A DNA stretch of 43,971 bases from Cochliopodium minus (GCA_024220525.1 JAMYWO010000154.1:59297-103267); one strand, 5' to 3'; positions 1 through 13,761 are shown, counted from the first letter of the stretch. Numbers and translations are program-made. The notes: a model not told the origin generated them from the letters alone.

Positions 1-134
1 CTTTTTTCGACGTTGATCACAAGGTGTTTTGGAGGCAAAGTGTCAGCAATCACATAAGCAAACTCTCCCAAATTGTTAATTCTAAAAAGAAAATAAAAGA
101 TTTGTAAACAATTAAAAAGGAGATAAAAAAAAAA
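1..134. repeat. Direct copy of 35866-35999 carrying VPS13 exon 8
   Basis: Positions 1-134 align without gaps to 35866-35999 with two mismatches: position 78 (A against T, a synonymous Ile codon change ATT/ATA) and position 113 (T against C, in the intron). After this both sides go into different A-rich low-complexity sequence. I read this as overlapping contig ends or two haplotypes of one locus, not two functional genes. Confidence 0.93.
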
Positions 135-3100
135 TAAAAAAATAAAAAAATAAAAAAATAAAAAATAAAAAAATAAAAAAATATAATGAAATAAAAAATA
201 AAAAAATAAAAAATAAAAAAATAGAAAATAAAAAATAAAAAAAATATAATGAAATATAAAAAAAATTTTTTAACTTCACTCCTTTGATGCTTCTTTCTTG
301 ATCATTCAATCTGAAATTGATGCTTTGAAGTTTTTCGTTTTTCTCAACACGATTATTTCCGATAATGGAATTTGATCTTCGGATCTTCGACCTTTGATCT
401 ACAGATTTCTCCTTGTCCTTCTCCTCATCTTGTTTGAGGGGATCTTTATATTTGTTTTTGTTTTTGTGGGAAAGAGAGCTGGTGAAAGTGGTGGAATCAT
501 CTGTTGTATTGAAATCTATGGGTCCATCTATCATATCATTTGTCCTTGAACTTGTCAACCTGAGATAATTGTTTTTCATGTTCGATAAAGTACTGTTCAA
601 ATCACTTCCACTCTCCATAAAGTTGGGTTTTATCAAATTGAAAGCGGAGACTTCCTTCTTGGGAAACACGATGTTCATCACCTTTCTATTTTCCATCTTG
701 TTGATGCAGCGGAGATTGTTGTTGACCCAATAACTGATACTCATTCCACTGTGATTCTCAATGTAGCTATCAAAGGATACAAATCGATTGGATTTCAAAT
801 GCATAGTCATGTTTTTCTTCCTTTCCTCTTTGCTTGATTCCAACATTTGGAAGATTTTGTTGAGTGTTTCGATGCTGGATTTGCTGACTATCAGAGAGAT
901 ACCCGTCTCTTTTTGGTACTTTGGATCAGATAGGATATCTTTGAACTCTTGTTGATACTCGGAACGCAAGAATGTTTTGTTTTGGATGAAATCTTGGAAA
1001 GAAATGTCGATGTTCGATCCTTCATCAGTTGAATAATTGATGATAACGGGGAGATAACTTTCGATCATATGAGATGACTCATTATTCGTGAGATATTGCA
1101 TTCCACGTATACAAGGCTCCCAACTTTCCAAGTTTACGTTGAAGAAATCGAGTTTGAATGCGAATTGTAAATTGCAACTAATGTTTGTTGAATAGTTTTC
1201 AATAACAAAATTTTCGTTGGTGATCAGTTTTAACTTTACAAAAGGTCTCAACTCTATTTTGTTTTTCTTTTGTTCGAGATCATTCAAAATGACACAAGTG
1301 AGTTTCTTCAAATCAATAAATATTTTCTCTTTCTTTGGGTTTGTTACTTTGGGTTCATCGATTTTCTCCGGCTTGAAGAATTCCGAAAGATTCTCACTTT
1401 GCGTTATTTTCAAGAATTTGTCAAGAAATTCAATCTCTTCTCCACTCGGTCTAAAATTAGAAGGAGAAATAGCTGACTTTATGTTGTATGATTCTTTGAG
1501 ACTCGGATGAATATAATCAACAGTATTTTTCCTTTTTCTTTCAACCAAGCTCTCTTCTCTTTTAATTTCTACTATTTTCTTCTCTGCAGTAGATTCAGAA
1601 GGAAAAATAACGGCCATCCACTGAGCGAACAAACCCTTGAGAATGTAGATGTCAGAAAAAGTCATGCTTAATTTAAGATTTCCCAAGTTTGCTTTCATTG
1701 TTTCGGTGTTTTCTATGAAATCTTGATCCCAAGTGAATTCTACTGACCAAGGCCTCAAAAGATAGGAATAATTGTTGGCAGTGTTGTTTTCTGTATCGAA
1801 CATTGCGTGAAGTTGAAGATCTACGATGATAAATTCCATTTGTGAGCTGATTTTTGGTTCCACGCTTTTTTGGAGGAAAGATACGTTTGTGGCATGTCCA
1901 ATAATCTTTTCAGAATAGTAATTCGATTCATTTGTAAGATAGATGTTCGTATTGAACAATTCCGCTTTGAAAGTAGTCGTGCTTTGTTGGTTTTTATCTT
2001 TCTCCACTTCATGATTCATTATGTCCAGAGATTTCATCAAATAAGAAATGATTCCTTCGTCTTCGTCCATAAGATCGTTGAACAATACCCAGAACTGAGG
2101 GAAAAGGGTGATATTGCTGCTTTCGATGAAAAGTGTTATATCTTGTTGATTAGGTGTCCCAAAATAGTTTACTTGTAACAAATATTTGGGTCCTTCCTCC
2201 CCTTTTTCCTTCTCTTTTTCAATATTCTCTATGCTATTTTTAGAAGAGATCATCTTGAATCTCTTGTTGATTCTTCCAAATAAAAGTTCCTCTTGCAACT
2301 TTTTCTTGTAAAAAATTTCCAAATCTCCGATTGAAACGTAGCAAGAAGAATTTTGAGGTTGAGTATTGGATTCAAACACCACATTGAGATTCACTATATC
2401 GAAGATCCAATAATCCAATCTTCTCGCTTTTTTCTTCTCCAAGACATCTCCTTCGTACTTGAAATTGAGGTTGATGGATCTTGAATTGAAAATGAATTCG
2501 AGCTTTTTGTTATCTTCTGATTTAGGTAGAGGTATCTGATACTTTGATGGGAAGATTTCAGCCATGTTTCCACGAAGAAAGTCACAAAAGAAGACTAGTT
2601 TTTGTTGATTCAAATAGATGCTCAAGTTCTCTTGTGAATCTATCCTTATGATATCATGAAACTTTTCTTTTGTATTGAAATTGATTTTCAAAGTTTCTGA
2701 TGAAAGGAAAGAACAGTCCAAATACACATTTGATGATTGATACTTTTGTATTTTGAGTTTGAGATTCTTCAGTATGATATCGATGTTTTCGACAGTATCT
2801 GCCTTTATCTGAATCAAATCTACAAAAGAAGATAAATTATCGTCACTTTTGCTGCTCAAAGGGAATGTTAGGGTTGTATCTTTCAAGTTGATTTCTAATC
2901 CAGTTTCTTCTTTGGGTTTTTCATCAATGTTTTGTTTATCTAATAAAGAATAAGGTTTAAAATGATTAAATCAAAAGAAGATAAAGTTTTTTATACCATT
3001 ATCGAGATTAGAAAGGAGATTTTGGAAATGATTGAACCATTTGAAAAATTTATCAACAATATGATTGAGATATACAAACTCTAGTTTCTCTAAAGAAAGT

Positions 3101-6100
3101 GAAAACTTGGATGTGTAAGGTAGTTTGGTGGCCTTTGGATAAGTCTCATAGAAAATGTGGAAAGGATAGCCTTTTTCAACTTTGAGAAGAGTTTTCTTCT
3201 TGACAAGGTATGGATATTCAAAAGCATCTCTGATAGAAGAATCATCAAGCTTGGCTTTGAAAACAATAGTATCATCTTTCTTCAGGTTGATCTCAGAAAC
3301 GAATGATGACACAGATACTTTAAAGATGGGTGAATCAGGCTGATAAATCAATCCATAAACATTCTCAAGATGCAAAGTTACTCTAGTAGAAAGATGATCG
3401 CCATAGTTTTTGAAATCTTTAATGTTTATCTTTTCAATGATCTTTTGGAAATCCTCCATTCTGTTTTGCTCGAGAATATCATACTTTTTTTTTACTTCTT
3501 CATTCACCAAAACTTCAAATTCACTCTTCTTCATCGCCAAATCTATTTTTTGTTTGATGTTTTCAAACAAATGAATTGTTTCAACAAGACCTATGGTTGA
3601 TACAAACAACTTGGCAGCTCCCGCCTTGATTTCAACATCATTATCTATGTAATTGTAGAAAGGAGAGATGAGAGGAACCAGTTTTATATTAACCGAGAAA
3701 TTCTGTCCGAATGCTTCTAAATCTTTGACATTTTCGTTTCTGTTGAACGAATTTTTGAAGATTTTTATTTTCTCAGCACTTACATTCACAATCATTATTG
3801 TGGTAGAATCATTGACAGAAATCAAAATTTTCTCAGCATTTACCTTTTAATTATTAGTTATTATTTTTAAATATAATTTGTTTTTTATTTTTACCAAATA
3901 AGATTTTTCTTGGATACTTAAACTTTTATGATTTTCATGACTAGTGGTGATCTTTTTATCTTTAATATTGTTGGGATCGTTCTCAGCAAAGACAATATCG
4001 ATGGAATCAATGGACAATCTCAATTTCACTTTCAAGGTGGTATCTTTTTCTTCAGAGATATCGTTTTGGTGGATGGATAGGTTTTTATCGTTGCTTTCTT
4101 TTCTCTTTTGAATAAAAGAAATGTGCTCCTCAAAGAGGGAATGAGTCTTCTCATATTTCTCATGTTGGTTCTTCAAGATCTGATTCGCTGTTTCTTCTAC
4201 TTGATCCAAAGTAAACTCTTGTTGGACATAGTTTTCAGGAGAGATGATTTTGTCCACAATACACAAGATGATATACATTTGATCCAAAGTGAGTCTCCCT
4301 TTCAATGGAGATATAAGAGAAATTTCAACGATGGGTTGATGGAAAGAGATGTTTTTAACGATGATGGTGTAGATATCGATTTTGAGCTGGAGGGGAAACA
4401 GAATGTGAGTCTTTTCTTTTTGCCAATCAGGAGTATAGGAAATGAAAATTTGGGTGTTTTGAAGGGTGAGACGTATGTCCCTATAATACTTTTGGAGATG
4501 AGGCAGATCGATCAACTCATGATTTGCCCTTTCAACCTTGTTTTCTTTTGGGTTGCAAGCAGGAGTCCAAACAAACAGCTCACCAAGAACCAAGATGACT
4601 CTAGGACACGTTTCGTAAGAAGAGAAATCTTGTGGCAAAATGATGTTGGGTGCTTCCATTTTGACGTTGATGTTCACACCTTTTGCAGCAGAAGCAAGAT
4701 CGACTTGGTTTGAGTAACTCACCAATGAATCGAAAGCATTCTTTGTTTCTTTTTTGAGTTCGGTAAGTCTTGATACATTCTTGGGTGAAAAGAATCTTTC
4801 AAATTCATCAACAAGATCCTTGGAAAAGATGATGTTGATTGCTTTTGTTTTGAGTTGGAGATCAACATCAAGATTGGGAGAATCCAAAGGATCAATGTGT
4901 AGTGCTAAATCCAACAGATCATTTTTCATTTCAGGCGTTTCGATCAACTTTATTTCCTTATTTTTGATGGTGAAATAATCAATAACTTCAAACTTCTTCA
5001 AGTTGAAAAACAAAGAAGTGCTGGTATCTCTCTTAACAACTTCGTTCTTGAAATCATTCAAACAAATCTTGGAGATCTTGCTAGAGTTGGAAGATTCGAG
5101 TGTTAAACCAAAGAGAGGAAGCAAAGTCTTTAGCTTCAACTGAACAAACTTTGGATCGACTTGCTTTTTGGTTCTCTCTGCTCTAAACAACTCTTCGTAG
5201 ATGATCTGCCAAGTTTCAAAGCTAACATCTATTCTCTCTTCTTTCTTTTCGACTGTTTTGGTTTCACTAGAACCCCAAACATTCCCCAGCAAACCAGAAA
5301 AGAAGCCTTGTCTTTTCTTTGGGTTTGTATTTGTTTTTTTCCAGTGATTCAAAAGATGTAAAGACAACTTTCTAAACTCTATCACCGTCTCAAACTTTAG
5401 ATCTTTCTCTATCTCATCTAGATTTACTTGCATTTCGTTGGTGAAAATAGATTCTTTGTTGTGTTTGAGTGCATAGAACGGAACATAGATATCCCTTGAT
5501 ACAATATATTTACTTACGTGCTTCCAACTAATTCTCTTCTTCTTTATATCTTCCAAAACACAATTTACAGCATATATAAACCTAATTATTTAATGTTTAG
5601 TCTTTTCAAAAGAAAAAAAAAAATTTAAAAAAACTGATTTTACCATTCCTTCCCGTTTCCTTTTACTTTTTTTTTTGGTCTTAGTTTTTGGTATTCCAAA
5701 CTTTTCCCACCAATACCCTCTCTCAATACTTCTTCAACCAACAACAAAGCATCCTCCATCTGCCTTTCATTGATCACCAAGTTTATTTCCTCAAAACAAA
5801 GCTCTAACTCCACCTTTGGAAGTTCTTCGTAGATGTTTTCTTCCTTGTTGAGTGTAAGTTTTGCTTTACCGTTGATAGGATTAATTATGTATTTATTTTC
5901 TTCTATAATTTTATTGTTTTCATTGATAATCTAAAAGTGAATAGTAAAATTGTAATTAAATTTAAAAATAATTTAAAAATAAAAAATAAAAAAATATTAA
6001 CCAAAAATCTCATCTTCTCCGAGAACTCTTGGAGACTATCATACTCTAAAAATTTTGATTCACAATTCCAATATAGTGCTAAGTTTTTGAAATCAAGGAT

Positions 6101-7140
6101 CTTCCTCGAGATATCTTTTTCTTTCTCTACAAACTTTGGATTCCACTGATCATCTGCACTGTTGATAGTGATTGTGTCTAAAGTAATACCAAATGAAAAG
6201 GGGTACTAATCATTTTTCGGAAGTTTTAAAAGAAATAAAATTAAATTAAATTAATTCATTTTATTATTTATCTCGGAGTTAGGAGAAAATAAAACAATTT
6301 TTAATGAAATTGGAGTAGTGAAGATCCTAATGTATTCAAATTAAAACTATAATTTATTCACGTATCGGAGATAATTTTGATAGGTTGAATAAAATGATTT
6401 GAATTATGAGGTTAAAGGAATAAATAGGTTTGTAAATAAGCTATGATAAAATCATTGTAATAATTAATCTTTATTATAATAAGTAATTCGAATTATAAAG
6501 GAATCTATATTCATTTAGGATGAAAAAACTAAAAAGATTTTTTTTACATTTTGATTGCTGATGTTATCTTGATATCTGATATGCACATTCTTCACATTGA
6601 TTTGAATATTGGCGATGATGTTCTCGATTATGTTTTGGAAGTAGGAAGAGATGGAAGAAGTAGATGAGGAAGATTCATTCTCAAATTGCTCTGAGAGAAT
6701 CAATTGATGGATGATGAGCATATGCAATTTGGTCTCGAGCTCCCTTTCGATGAATTCCTTCTCATTTTCTTCGCTATACAAATTTCTCTTTGATACAACC
6801 AAAATAAAGAGATCTTCGATATCTATCTTGACTGATTTGCTCTTTAAGGATGTCCATGGGATAGATATCGATAATTTTCCTAATGTACCTTCTTTTATTG
6901 TGATAGGCAGATTCAATTTGGAAAATGCGTCACTTCTTATCACAAGATTCTTCAATGTTGCATCCCCTGATACTAATTTCAAGCTTACATTTTTTTCTTC
7001 AAATCCGCTTATATACTATTTTCCATTAAAAATTTCTTTATAATCCATTTTTCCACCATTAAAAAACATATCATTTCATTTACCTTCCCTAGAACTTTAC
7101 TTAAATATTTGGATGCATAATTTGATAATAAAGAGTTCAT
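1..7140 (-). CDS. VPS13: VPS13 bridge-like lipid transfer protein, N-terminal part (exons 1-8, partial)
   Basis: VPS13 proteins form long hydrophobic grooves that move phospholipids between membranes at organelle contact sites. Exons read on the minus strand: 7140-7084, 7015-6548, 6205-6002, 5930-5644, 5581-3895, 3843-2997, 2939-275 and 81-1 (cut by the window start). Every junction keeps frame, with GT (usually GTA, twice GTTAA) and AG ends. The chorein domain opens the protein: exon 1 ends SKVLGK, exon 2 continues YISGFEEKNVSLKLVSGDAT, then GKLSISIPW. Exon 3 carries the family segment FGITLDTITI, and exon 5 has the VPS13-type ISWKHVSKYI and RDIYVPFYALKH. Near residue 1905 SYIENHSGMSISYW starts the VAB/SHR-BD region. 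The ATG at 7140 is chosen because the chorein start aligns directly. Exon 8 is repeated at 35946-35662, where the gene continues. The family is certain; the split is treated in the findings. Confidence 0.95.
6206..6547 (-). other. VPS13 intron 2 (342 nt)
   Basis: AT-rich intron between VPS13 exons 2 and 3, bounded by GTAAAA and TTAG. I see no separate gene inside it. Confidence 0.7.
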
Positions 7141-8167
7141 ATTTTTTTTATATTTTTTCTCTTAAATTGGTTTTTTTTTTTTTGAGAAGAAGATATTATT
7201 TTTAAAATATTATTATAACTGAAAAAAAAAAATGAGAAATTTGGAGATCTTTTATTTCTTACCATAATATGTTGAATTACAAACAAAATAATTTATTTTC
7301 TCCGTCCAATATAAAACAATATAAAAATTGGAATGGGAATTTGAAACATTAAACCACAAAGGTTTGAAACAAGATAATCAAGATTAATTTTAGTTTTTAT
7401 TTTGACAAAGTACTCATTATATTCGAATCTTAAGTGGATACTTTCTTATCAGAGAATGTTTAATGAGGAAAATTAAGCCGAAATACTTTATTGACAGAAA
7501 CAACAATCCACCTTTCTAAAATAAAACATATCAATAATTGAATCCTCTTTGAACATTTATCCCAAAAAAATTGAACAATCTTGAAGCACAATATAATCAA
7601 TTGATTTATATTTATTGATCAATCACCATTCTTCACTTAACAAAAAAATAACTGAAATTTTTTATATTTTATTTTTTTTAATTTTTGGGCGCTTAAAATC
7701 ATATTCGCAGAAAGAAAAAAATCAAATAAGATTATAAATTATTCAAGTTTTTAAAAGAAAACAAGATAGATTTATTGTAATATTCTTTTTTTTTATTTTG
7801 ATTGTGGTTATATTTTTTAATTTGTGGACATTTCACTTTTATGAGTTTGTGGATTTATTTATATAATAATACCACGTCTTTGTCTTTTTCAAATAAAAGG
7901 AATTTTCTTAAATTTCATTTGTGACTAGACAAGAATATAAAGAAATATTTAAAGTATTTTGTCAAATTACTTAATTTAGTTGATTTTTTTAACCTTTTTG
8001 ATAAATTTTTTTAAAAAAGAAAGGATCAAGAAAAGTTTTCAAATTTTCTTAAAGAATGAAAAAGATATCTTTTTTCACATTAATTTTCTTATTTTATTTT
8101 TGAAAGAGATTAAAAAAAAAAAAATCAAAAAAAAAAAAATCTTTGAAAAGGAGGGAAAGATAGAAAA
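7141..8167. other. Divergent intergenic region, VPS13 / ubiquitin-like gene
   Basis: About 1 kb of very AT-rich sequence between two divergent start codons, with stops in all frames and long A or T runs. It should hold both promoters, but I recognise no defined element. Confidence 0.6.
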
Positions 8168-8656
8168 ATGAAAGATACTATCCAAATATTTATAAGAACA
8201 AACAATAAAACGATAGTGATGGAAGTTAATAAGAATAATACTGTCAAAGAATTGAAGGAGGAGATTCATAAAAAGAAAGGAAAGATTAACGACAAAGATA
8301 ATGAAATGAGATTAACCAGTAGTGGAAAAAATTTAAACGACCTTCATACAATGACAGATAGCAGAATTAATAACAATACAACTATTGAATTACATTATGC
8401 ATTCAAGGGAGGAACCAAGCCCTTTGTCATTCAAAATAACAAAGAGACAGAGGGAATAAAAATAAAAAAAGAAATTTCAAATTCCAAATTTACTTATTCA
8501 ACTGAAAATCATGGAGATCAAGATATTAACAACTTCGATGGATCAGATATTAGATTGATGATGTCCTTGGAAGTATTGGGAGAATTGAGCGACAAGATAA
8601 TGAAGAAAAAAAATCCATGGAAGAAATCATCCCACCACGGAACATCTAAATATTGA
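8168..8656 (+). CDS. Divergent ubiquitin-like protein with Gly-Gly and an 80-residue tail
   Basis: Single-exon ORF of 162 residues. The first ~82 residues have the ubiquitin pattern: an opening strand (IQIFIRT), NTVKELKEEIHKKKGKI as the helix, a MRLTSSGKNLND strand/turn region, then a final strand IELHYAFKGG ending in Gly81-Gly82. In ubiquitin-family proteins such a diglycine is either exposed by cleavage and conjugated, or internal and unused. Here about 80 polar residues follow, so it could be a precursor or simply a UBL-domain protein. An A-run near 8602-8610 separates this frame from a +1 frame that stays open to 8723 and encodes an acidic then Lys-rich end. A one-base length error there would change the C-terminus. 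The fold is recognisable; the function is unknown. Confidence 0.75.
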   Translation: MKDTIQIFIRTNNKTIVMEVNKNNTVKELKEEIHKKKGKINDKDNEMRLTSSGKNLNDLHTMTDSRINNNTTIELHYAFKGGTKPFVIQNNKETEGIKIKKEISNSKFTYSTENHGDQDINNFDGSDIRLMMSLEVLGELSDKIMKKKNPWKKSSHHGTSKY

Positions 8657-8804
8657 AGAAGAGGAAGATAAATTAATCAAAAAGAAGGGAATTAAATTAA
8701 AATCAAAAACAAAAAAATTTTGAGGAATGTATAAAATATAAAAGAATCCTTGAATTATGAAACGAAATTTCAATATTCAAAATAAATTCAAAAGTTTAAT
8801 TAAA

Positions 8805-11800
8805 TCAAAAATCTTCTTCATCACTCTCATATTTCTTTTGTTTGCTTTTCGAAGTTTTTTTTGTTTTTTCTTTGAGATCTTGAGTGTTCCCAACAAAGAT
8901 GTTTTTGAGATGGATCTCATTGCTATCGTTGGCTCTCTTCTTGGAGGTGGCCAAAGGAGTTTCACCAAATCTGTAACCTGTTTCTTCGTGATCATAATCA
9001 TCTCTATCCCTAGTTTTTTTGGTGAATACTTCTTCTTCAGAACTGGAATTGTTATAAACATTTTTGGGAATAGAAAAAGGGTTGCGGAAGAGATCATATT
9101 TTGTTAATACCTCAACATGATTATCTTCTTCTTCAATGAAACCAAAACCCCCATGATTGTTGAAAGGACTGTCACGTACAGGTTCTTTTTCCACAGAATA
9201 GGAACGAAAGTCTCCATTGCTTTTGCTATTACCAAATGGGTTATTGTTATTTTGATTATTTCCAAAAGGATTATCGTTATTTCCAAAGGGATTCTGTTGA
9301 GTTTGACTCAAAAAAGTGAACTTGAAACGATCATCATTACTATTGCTGTTGTTATTTTTGTTTTTATTTCCAAAAGGGTCATTGTGATCGAAATTGGAGA
9401 AACTATTGTTAGTATTGTTGGTATTAGTTCCTCCAAAAGGATTGTTGGTCCCAAAGAGACTGCCATTGTTGTTGTTCCCTCCACCAAAAAGGTTAGAGTT
9501 ATTGTTATTGTTACTTTCAAAAGGATTATCACCCAAAAAACGATCATCTCGTTTACTTTTGTTATTTCCGCTGTTACCAAAAGGATTGTCCACATTGAAA
9601 TTAAAACCTTTATTAGTATTGTCATTATTAAAATGAAAACCATCGTTATTTTGGATGGGGGTTTTATCAGAGTTGGAGCTAGAACTGTTTTGGTTGTCAT
9701 CTTTTTTGTCCAAACTCAAATTTTCGAGATCGAGATTAAGAAGATCTGTGTCATCAAAAAACTGCTCCAAAACACAAAAATGTTCGTAAGAGAAGAGAGA
9801 AAGAGCGAGATTATATGCATTATAAGGCTTCTTTGGTTGGTTGGAGGCAGTCTGCTGGTCGAAATGAATGGTGGAGCCAAAAGATCCTTCTGTGTTAGTA
9901 TTCTTGTTGTTTTCGTTGGTAGGATTAAAGTGAAAGCCAAAGGAAAAGGGGGATGTATTGTCTTGTTTTGAAGAGGAGGTACTCGAGTTAGAACCAAAAG
10001 AAAAGGAATTGTTATTACTACTGTTGTTTTTATTATTTTGGTTTAAGGAATCAAAGATAGAGGGAGTATTATTGTTTTTTGAAGGAATAGTGTTGAAACT
10101 AAAGGCGGGAGGGTTTTCTTTGAAAGCAAAGGGGTTAGGGTTGACACTAATTGAGCTACCACCGAATGAGGGGTCGTTAGTGGATTGGGGTACTCCAAAG
10201 GAGAAAGGAGAACTGTTGTTGTTGAATCCTACTGGATTGAAAGCGTTTGGGGATGGAGAATAGTCAAAAGAGGAAAGGTTCGGGGTTTTTTTGGGCGTGT
10301 GTATGGAGCTTTCCTTCCTGAAGGGATTTATTTGAGTCGAAGTCTGTTCTTTTTTCTTTGGACTTTCTTTGGGAGAGAAAAGATCAGAGGGAGAATCTCT
10401 TTTCACGTCAAAAAGGGTTTTAAAGCAAACATGATTCAACAAAACATCCCTATCTTTGTCGTTTTTGTGCAACTGGAGGATTTTGTAAGTAGCATAAAGA
10501 TTGGTATTGTCAATGGCTGTCAATAATGGAGTGAGAGAAGAAGAATCTATGTTGGACAATTTGAGAGAAGGCTCCTTAATAAGATAGTCCAGCTTTTTGT
10601 TTTGGAGAGTCACGTATTTCTTTTGCAGATCTTTTGGAACGAGTTTCCAAGTGTTGCAAAGGAGGGTTTGGATCAAACTTTTCTTGTCTTTTTCACCTAT
10701 GAAGTTGATGTCTTCTCCTTTGTCCACCAATGTCTTGAAACACTCAAAGCTGAAGAAATAGGAAGAACAGTATTGAAGCAAAGTCTCGTTTTGATCTGTT
10801 TTGGGATTGTAGAAGAGGAGATTGAATGAATTGTATTTTTTGAGGAGAAAGATGAGGTGATCTGAAAAATTGTCAAGTGATTTCTCGTAGTTTTTGATGA
10901 TCGTTTTGAAATTGCAATCGTTGAACATTTTGATGAATGATTCGATTGGATTTGCACTGCAATCCTTCTTTTCTTCAATATTGATGGTATCTTTATCTTT
11001 GGATTCGGTATCTTTTGGGGATTTCTCTGATTTGGGAAGATCTGGAATCAAGGAATCAAAGTAGAAAAGATATTCCGAGTTTTTGCTTACATAGTTGAAG
11101 GATAGAGATAGATGATAGAGAATGACTGATGGATCAGCTCCCATCTCGATCAAAGACTCCCAAACTGGCATGAAGAATGATGTTTTTTTGTGGTTGGAGA
11201 TGATATGGGAGAAAAAGGTGGAAGCAGAATCATTGTTGAGGAGATAATCAATGAAACCAGCATCATTGATGTATTTCCCTCTTTTTAATACATAAATGAA
11301 AGATTCATTGGATTCTGGCACAAAGGATAGCCCTCCCAACAAATGATAAATGACACAAGATTTGTCAAAAGGACCCAAATTGTAGCTTTGATCCAACTCA
11401 AGGAGCTCTTTTACCAATTCACTGTCAAAACTTTGAGCAACTTTATTGATACAATCAATTCCCGAGGAGTTTTTGTAATTGAGATTATTGGAAATGAGAG
11501 GTTTGTCAATCTTTAGAAATGTTTTGATCAGTTGTGCGGAACCCGTGTTCAAATGGAGAATCTTTTTGAGATAGTTTTCGTTTTTGTCGAGAATGGCACC
11601 TTTATCAAAAAAGTTTTCAATAATGTTGGAAGCATTCGGACAGTTATCAGGAATAGCGGAGAATAAGACAGAAAAAAGTTGCGATTTTTCAGTGTTGTTC
11701 AATTTGTACTGGGAATTAGAAAGAGCAAGAAGTACACTTGAAAAGTTTGTGTGATCTTCGTTTATCTTTATGTGATCCAAAAACAATAAGAGATCGAACT

Positions 11801-13761
11801 TTTCATCAAATTGGAAAGAAATATCAACAAAAGAAAAATTGCTAAAGAAAGAATAAAGGGTAGGACTCATAGTCAGTTTGCATCCATTATCGTTCAAAAA
11901 AGTGATTGCATCTTTTACACTTTGGGAGGAAAGATTAAAATGGCTGGGATCATGAAAGGAGGTGCTTAACAACTTGTTATGAGTGAATACTTGAAAGGGG
12001 TCAGAAGTTTTAGTGGCGCCATCTTCATCAATGAAGACCAAAGGCTTTGTGACAATATTGGGGTCTGCTTTTAAAAGGGCTGAAAAAATGGATCTCCAAA
12101 TATCTGGAAAATATTCAAAGACTGCATTTTTGTCGGCAGGAGAACACAAACACAAAGCAACAAGAGGGTTAATTCCTGCATATACAAGATCTTTGTGGTT
12201 TGCAAGTAAATATTCGACAAGTGGTAAGTTTCCGTAGATGATGGCAGCTGTCAAAATAGTGAATCTGTTGTTGAAGAAAATTTGGATGAATTTTGATCCA
12301 GCAAAGTAGGATCCGAAAAAACTGACTTTTTGTGATTGTGGAAAGAGATGTTGGAAAGAGTTGAAGATGTTATATCTGTTACTGATGTCGAGAAAAAACG
12401 AGCAATATTTTTTTTCTGAGATTAGTTTGATGTAATCGAGGAATCTTTGATGAGAAGATAAATAATGCAAGACTTGCCCCCAATTATTAATGAATTTTGA
12501 ATTTGATCTCAAATACTCTTCAAATTCAAATACATTTTGTGTTTTGTGCTCCAGAGGTACGACAAAAGTAAATCCTTTCAATTTATTATTAGCACCAAAA
12601 GTTTCAAACACAACAATATCTGAAGGAACATCGTTCTCAATGGTGGAATTAGAATTGAGAAAAGTAAATGATGAACTTAAATATTCACAATGCATGGTTT
12701 TCAAATTTTGAAGGTTTTTAGGATTGAGATGGGATTTTGTAATCTTTGTTTCTGGAGCAATAAGATGTTGCAAGTTTGGAAACAACCAAAAAACCTTTTT
12801 TATACAATTTACGTCCACCATAGAACCTGTCAAGTTCAAAACTTTGAGTGGATCATTTTTGTTCCTGGAAACAAATGAGTCTGAGCGAACTGAAAATGAA
12901 TTAGAAGAAAATTTATTCTAAAATTATTTTTTAGCCAATTAAAAAGGAAGAACAGTTGATAAAAAAATAAATACATCTGTTCCTGTTTTGTTTAATATTG
13001 CCAATTTTTCTAGATTTGGGAAGAGCATTTTAATATTATGAAGAAGGGTGTAGATGTGTACAGGATCAGTTGCATTAAAGTCCAAAGTCAGGTTTTTCAG
13101 TTGATCTTGTTTGTAGATTGCGATCAAATAGAGATATCTCCAAAAGTTTGGACCATTATTAGAGATCACTATGTTCAGAAGTTCCCATTTGCAGTCCAGT
13201 ACTTTTTTTCTCATTACGCGATTAACCCTCATCAGTGTGAAGATATCTTTGAATTCAAGAAATGATAAAACGAAGCTCATTACATTTGGAACCATCTTTT
13301 CCATTGATTGTAATGGTATATCTTTTATATTTTGATAATTATTAAAAGGTGAAAATTTTATTGGAAATTTTAATAATTTTATATATGTCATATCTTTTAC
13401 CTTTATCCACTTTGAATGATGATATCCTTGGATAATCTTTGAATATTTTTAAATCTTTTTGTTTTAGGTTTCTTAAATAAAAAGCTATTTGTTGTATTAT
13501 CGTATCCAATACTTGTGTATCTTCAACCTTCATATTTTCCTCCAAATATTCTGTTATTCTGGATAAAGAATCTAAATTTCCTTGGAAACTGATTTTCAAA
13601 TGATTCAATACATTTTTATAATCTATATCGTTGTTTATTATTGGTTTTGATTCATTATTCTTCAAATTATGAATTGTTGCCCATAATTTTATAATAATGA
13701 ATCTCAAATCAATTGGAATGAAAGAATGCTTCAGAGGAAAACTTTTAAAATCATAATTCAT
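8805..13761 (-). CDS. F-box protein with leucine-rich/ankyrin-like middle and FG-rich tail
   Basis: Three exons (13761-13401, 13321-12975, 12917-8805) give 1606 residues with compatible phases 1 and 0. An F-box lies near residues 129-165 (MVPNVMSFVLSFLEF, then VNRVMRKKV), the Skp1-binding motif of SCF ubiquitin ligases. Leucine-rich segments follow (FPNLEKLAIL; LKVLNLTGSMVD; FPNLQHLIAPET), then a long helical region with ankyrin-like pieces (TILTAAIIYGNLPLVEYLL; LTPLLTAIDNTN). The last ~450 residues are low complexity: Asn/Ser/Pro with many FG, NPFG and FSFG units, like FG-nucleoporin repeats. The protein ends in a basic/acidic tail (SKQKKYESDEEDF). A role as an SCF substrate adaptor is inferred from the F-box; a link to nuclear pores or condensates is only suggested by the FG units. 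It is convergent with the ubiquitin-like gene, 148 bp away. Confidence 0.85.

Noticed and set aside
4108-4713. 201-codon plus-strand ORF
   Set aside because: It lies antisense to VPS13 exon 5, which has the family motifs and correct splice phases.
9117-9971. 284-codon plus-strand ORF opposite the F-box gene
   Set aside because: It is the antisense of the Asn/FG-rich tail; its Ile/Val-rich sequence comes from reverse-complemented Asn codons, and the minus-strand frame is far longer with real domains.
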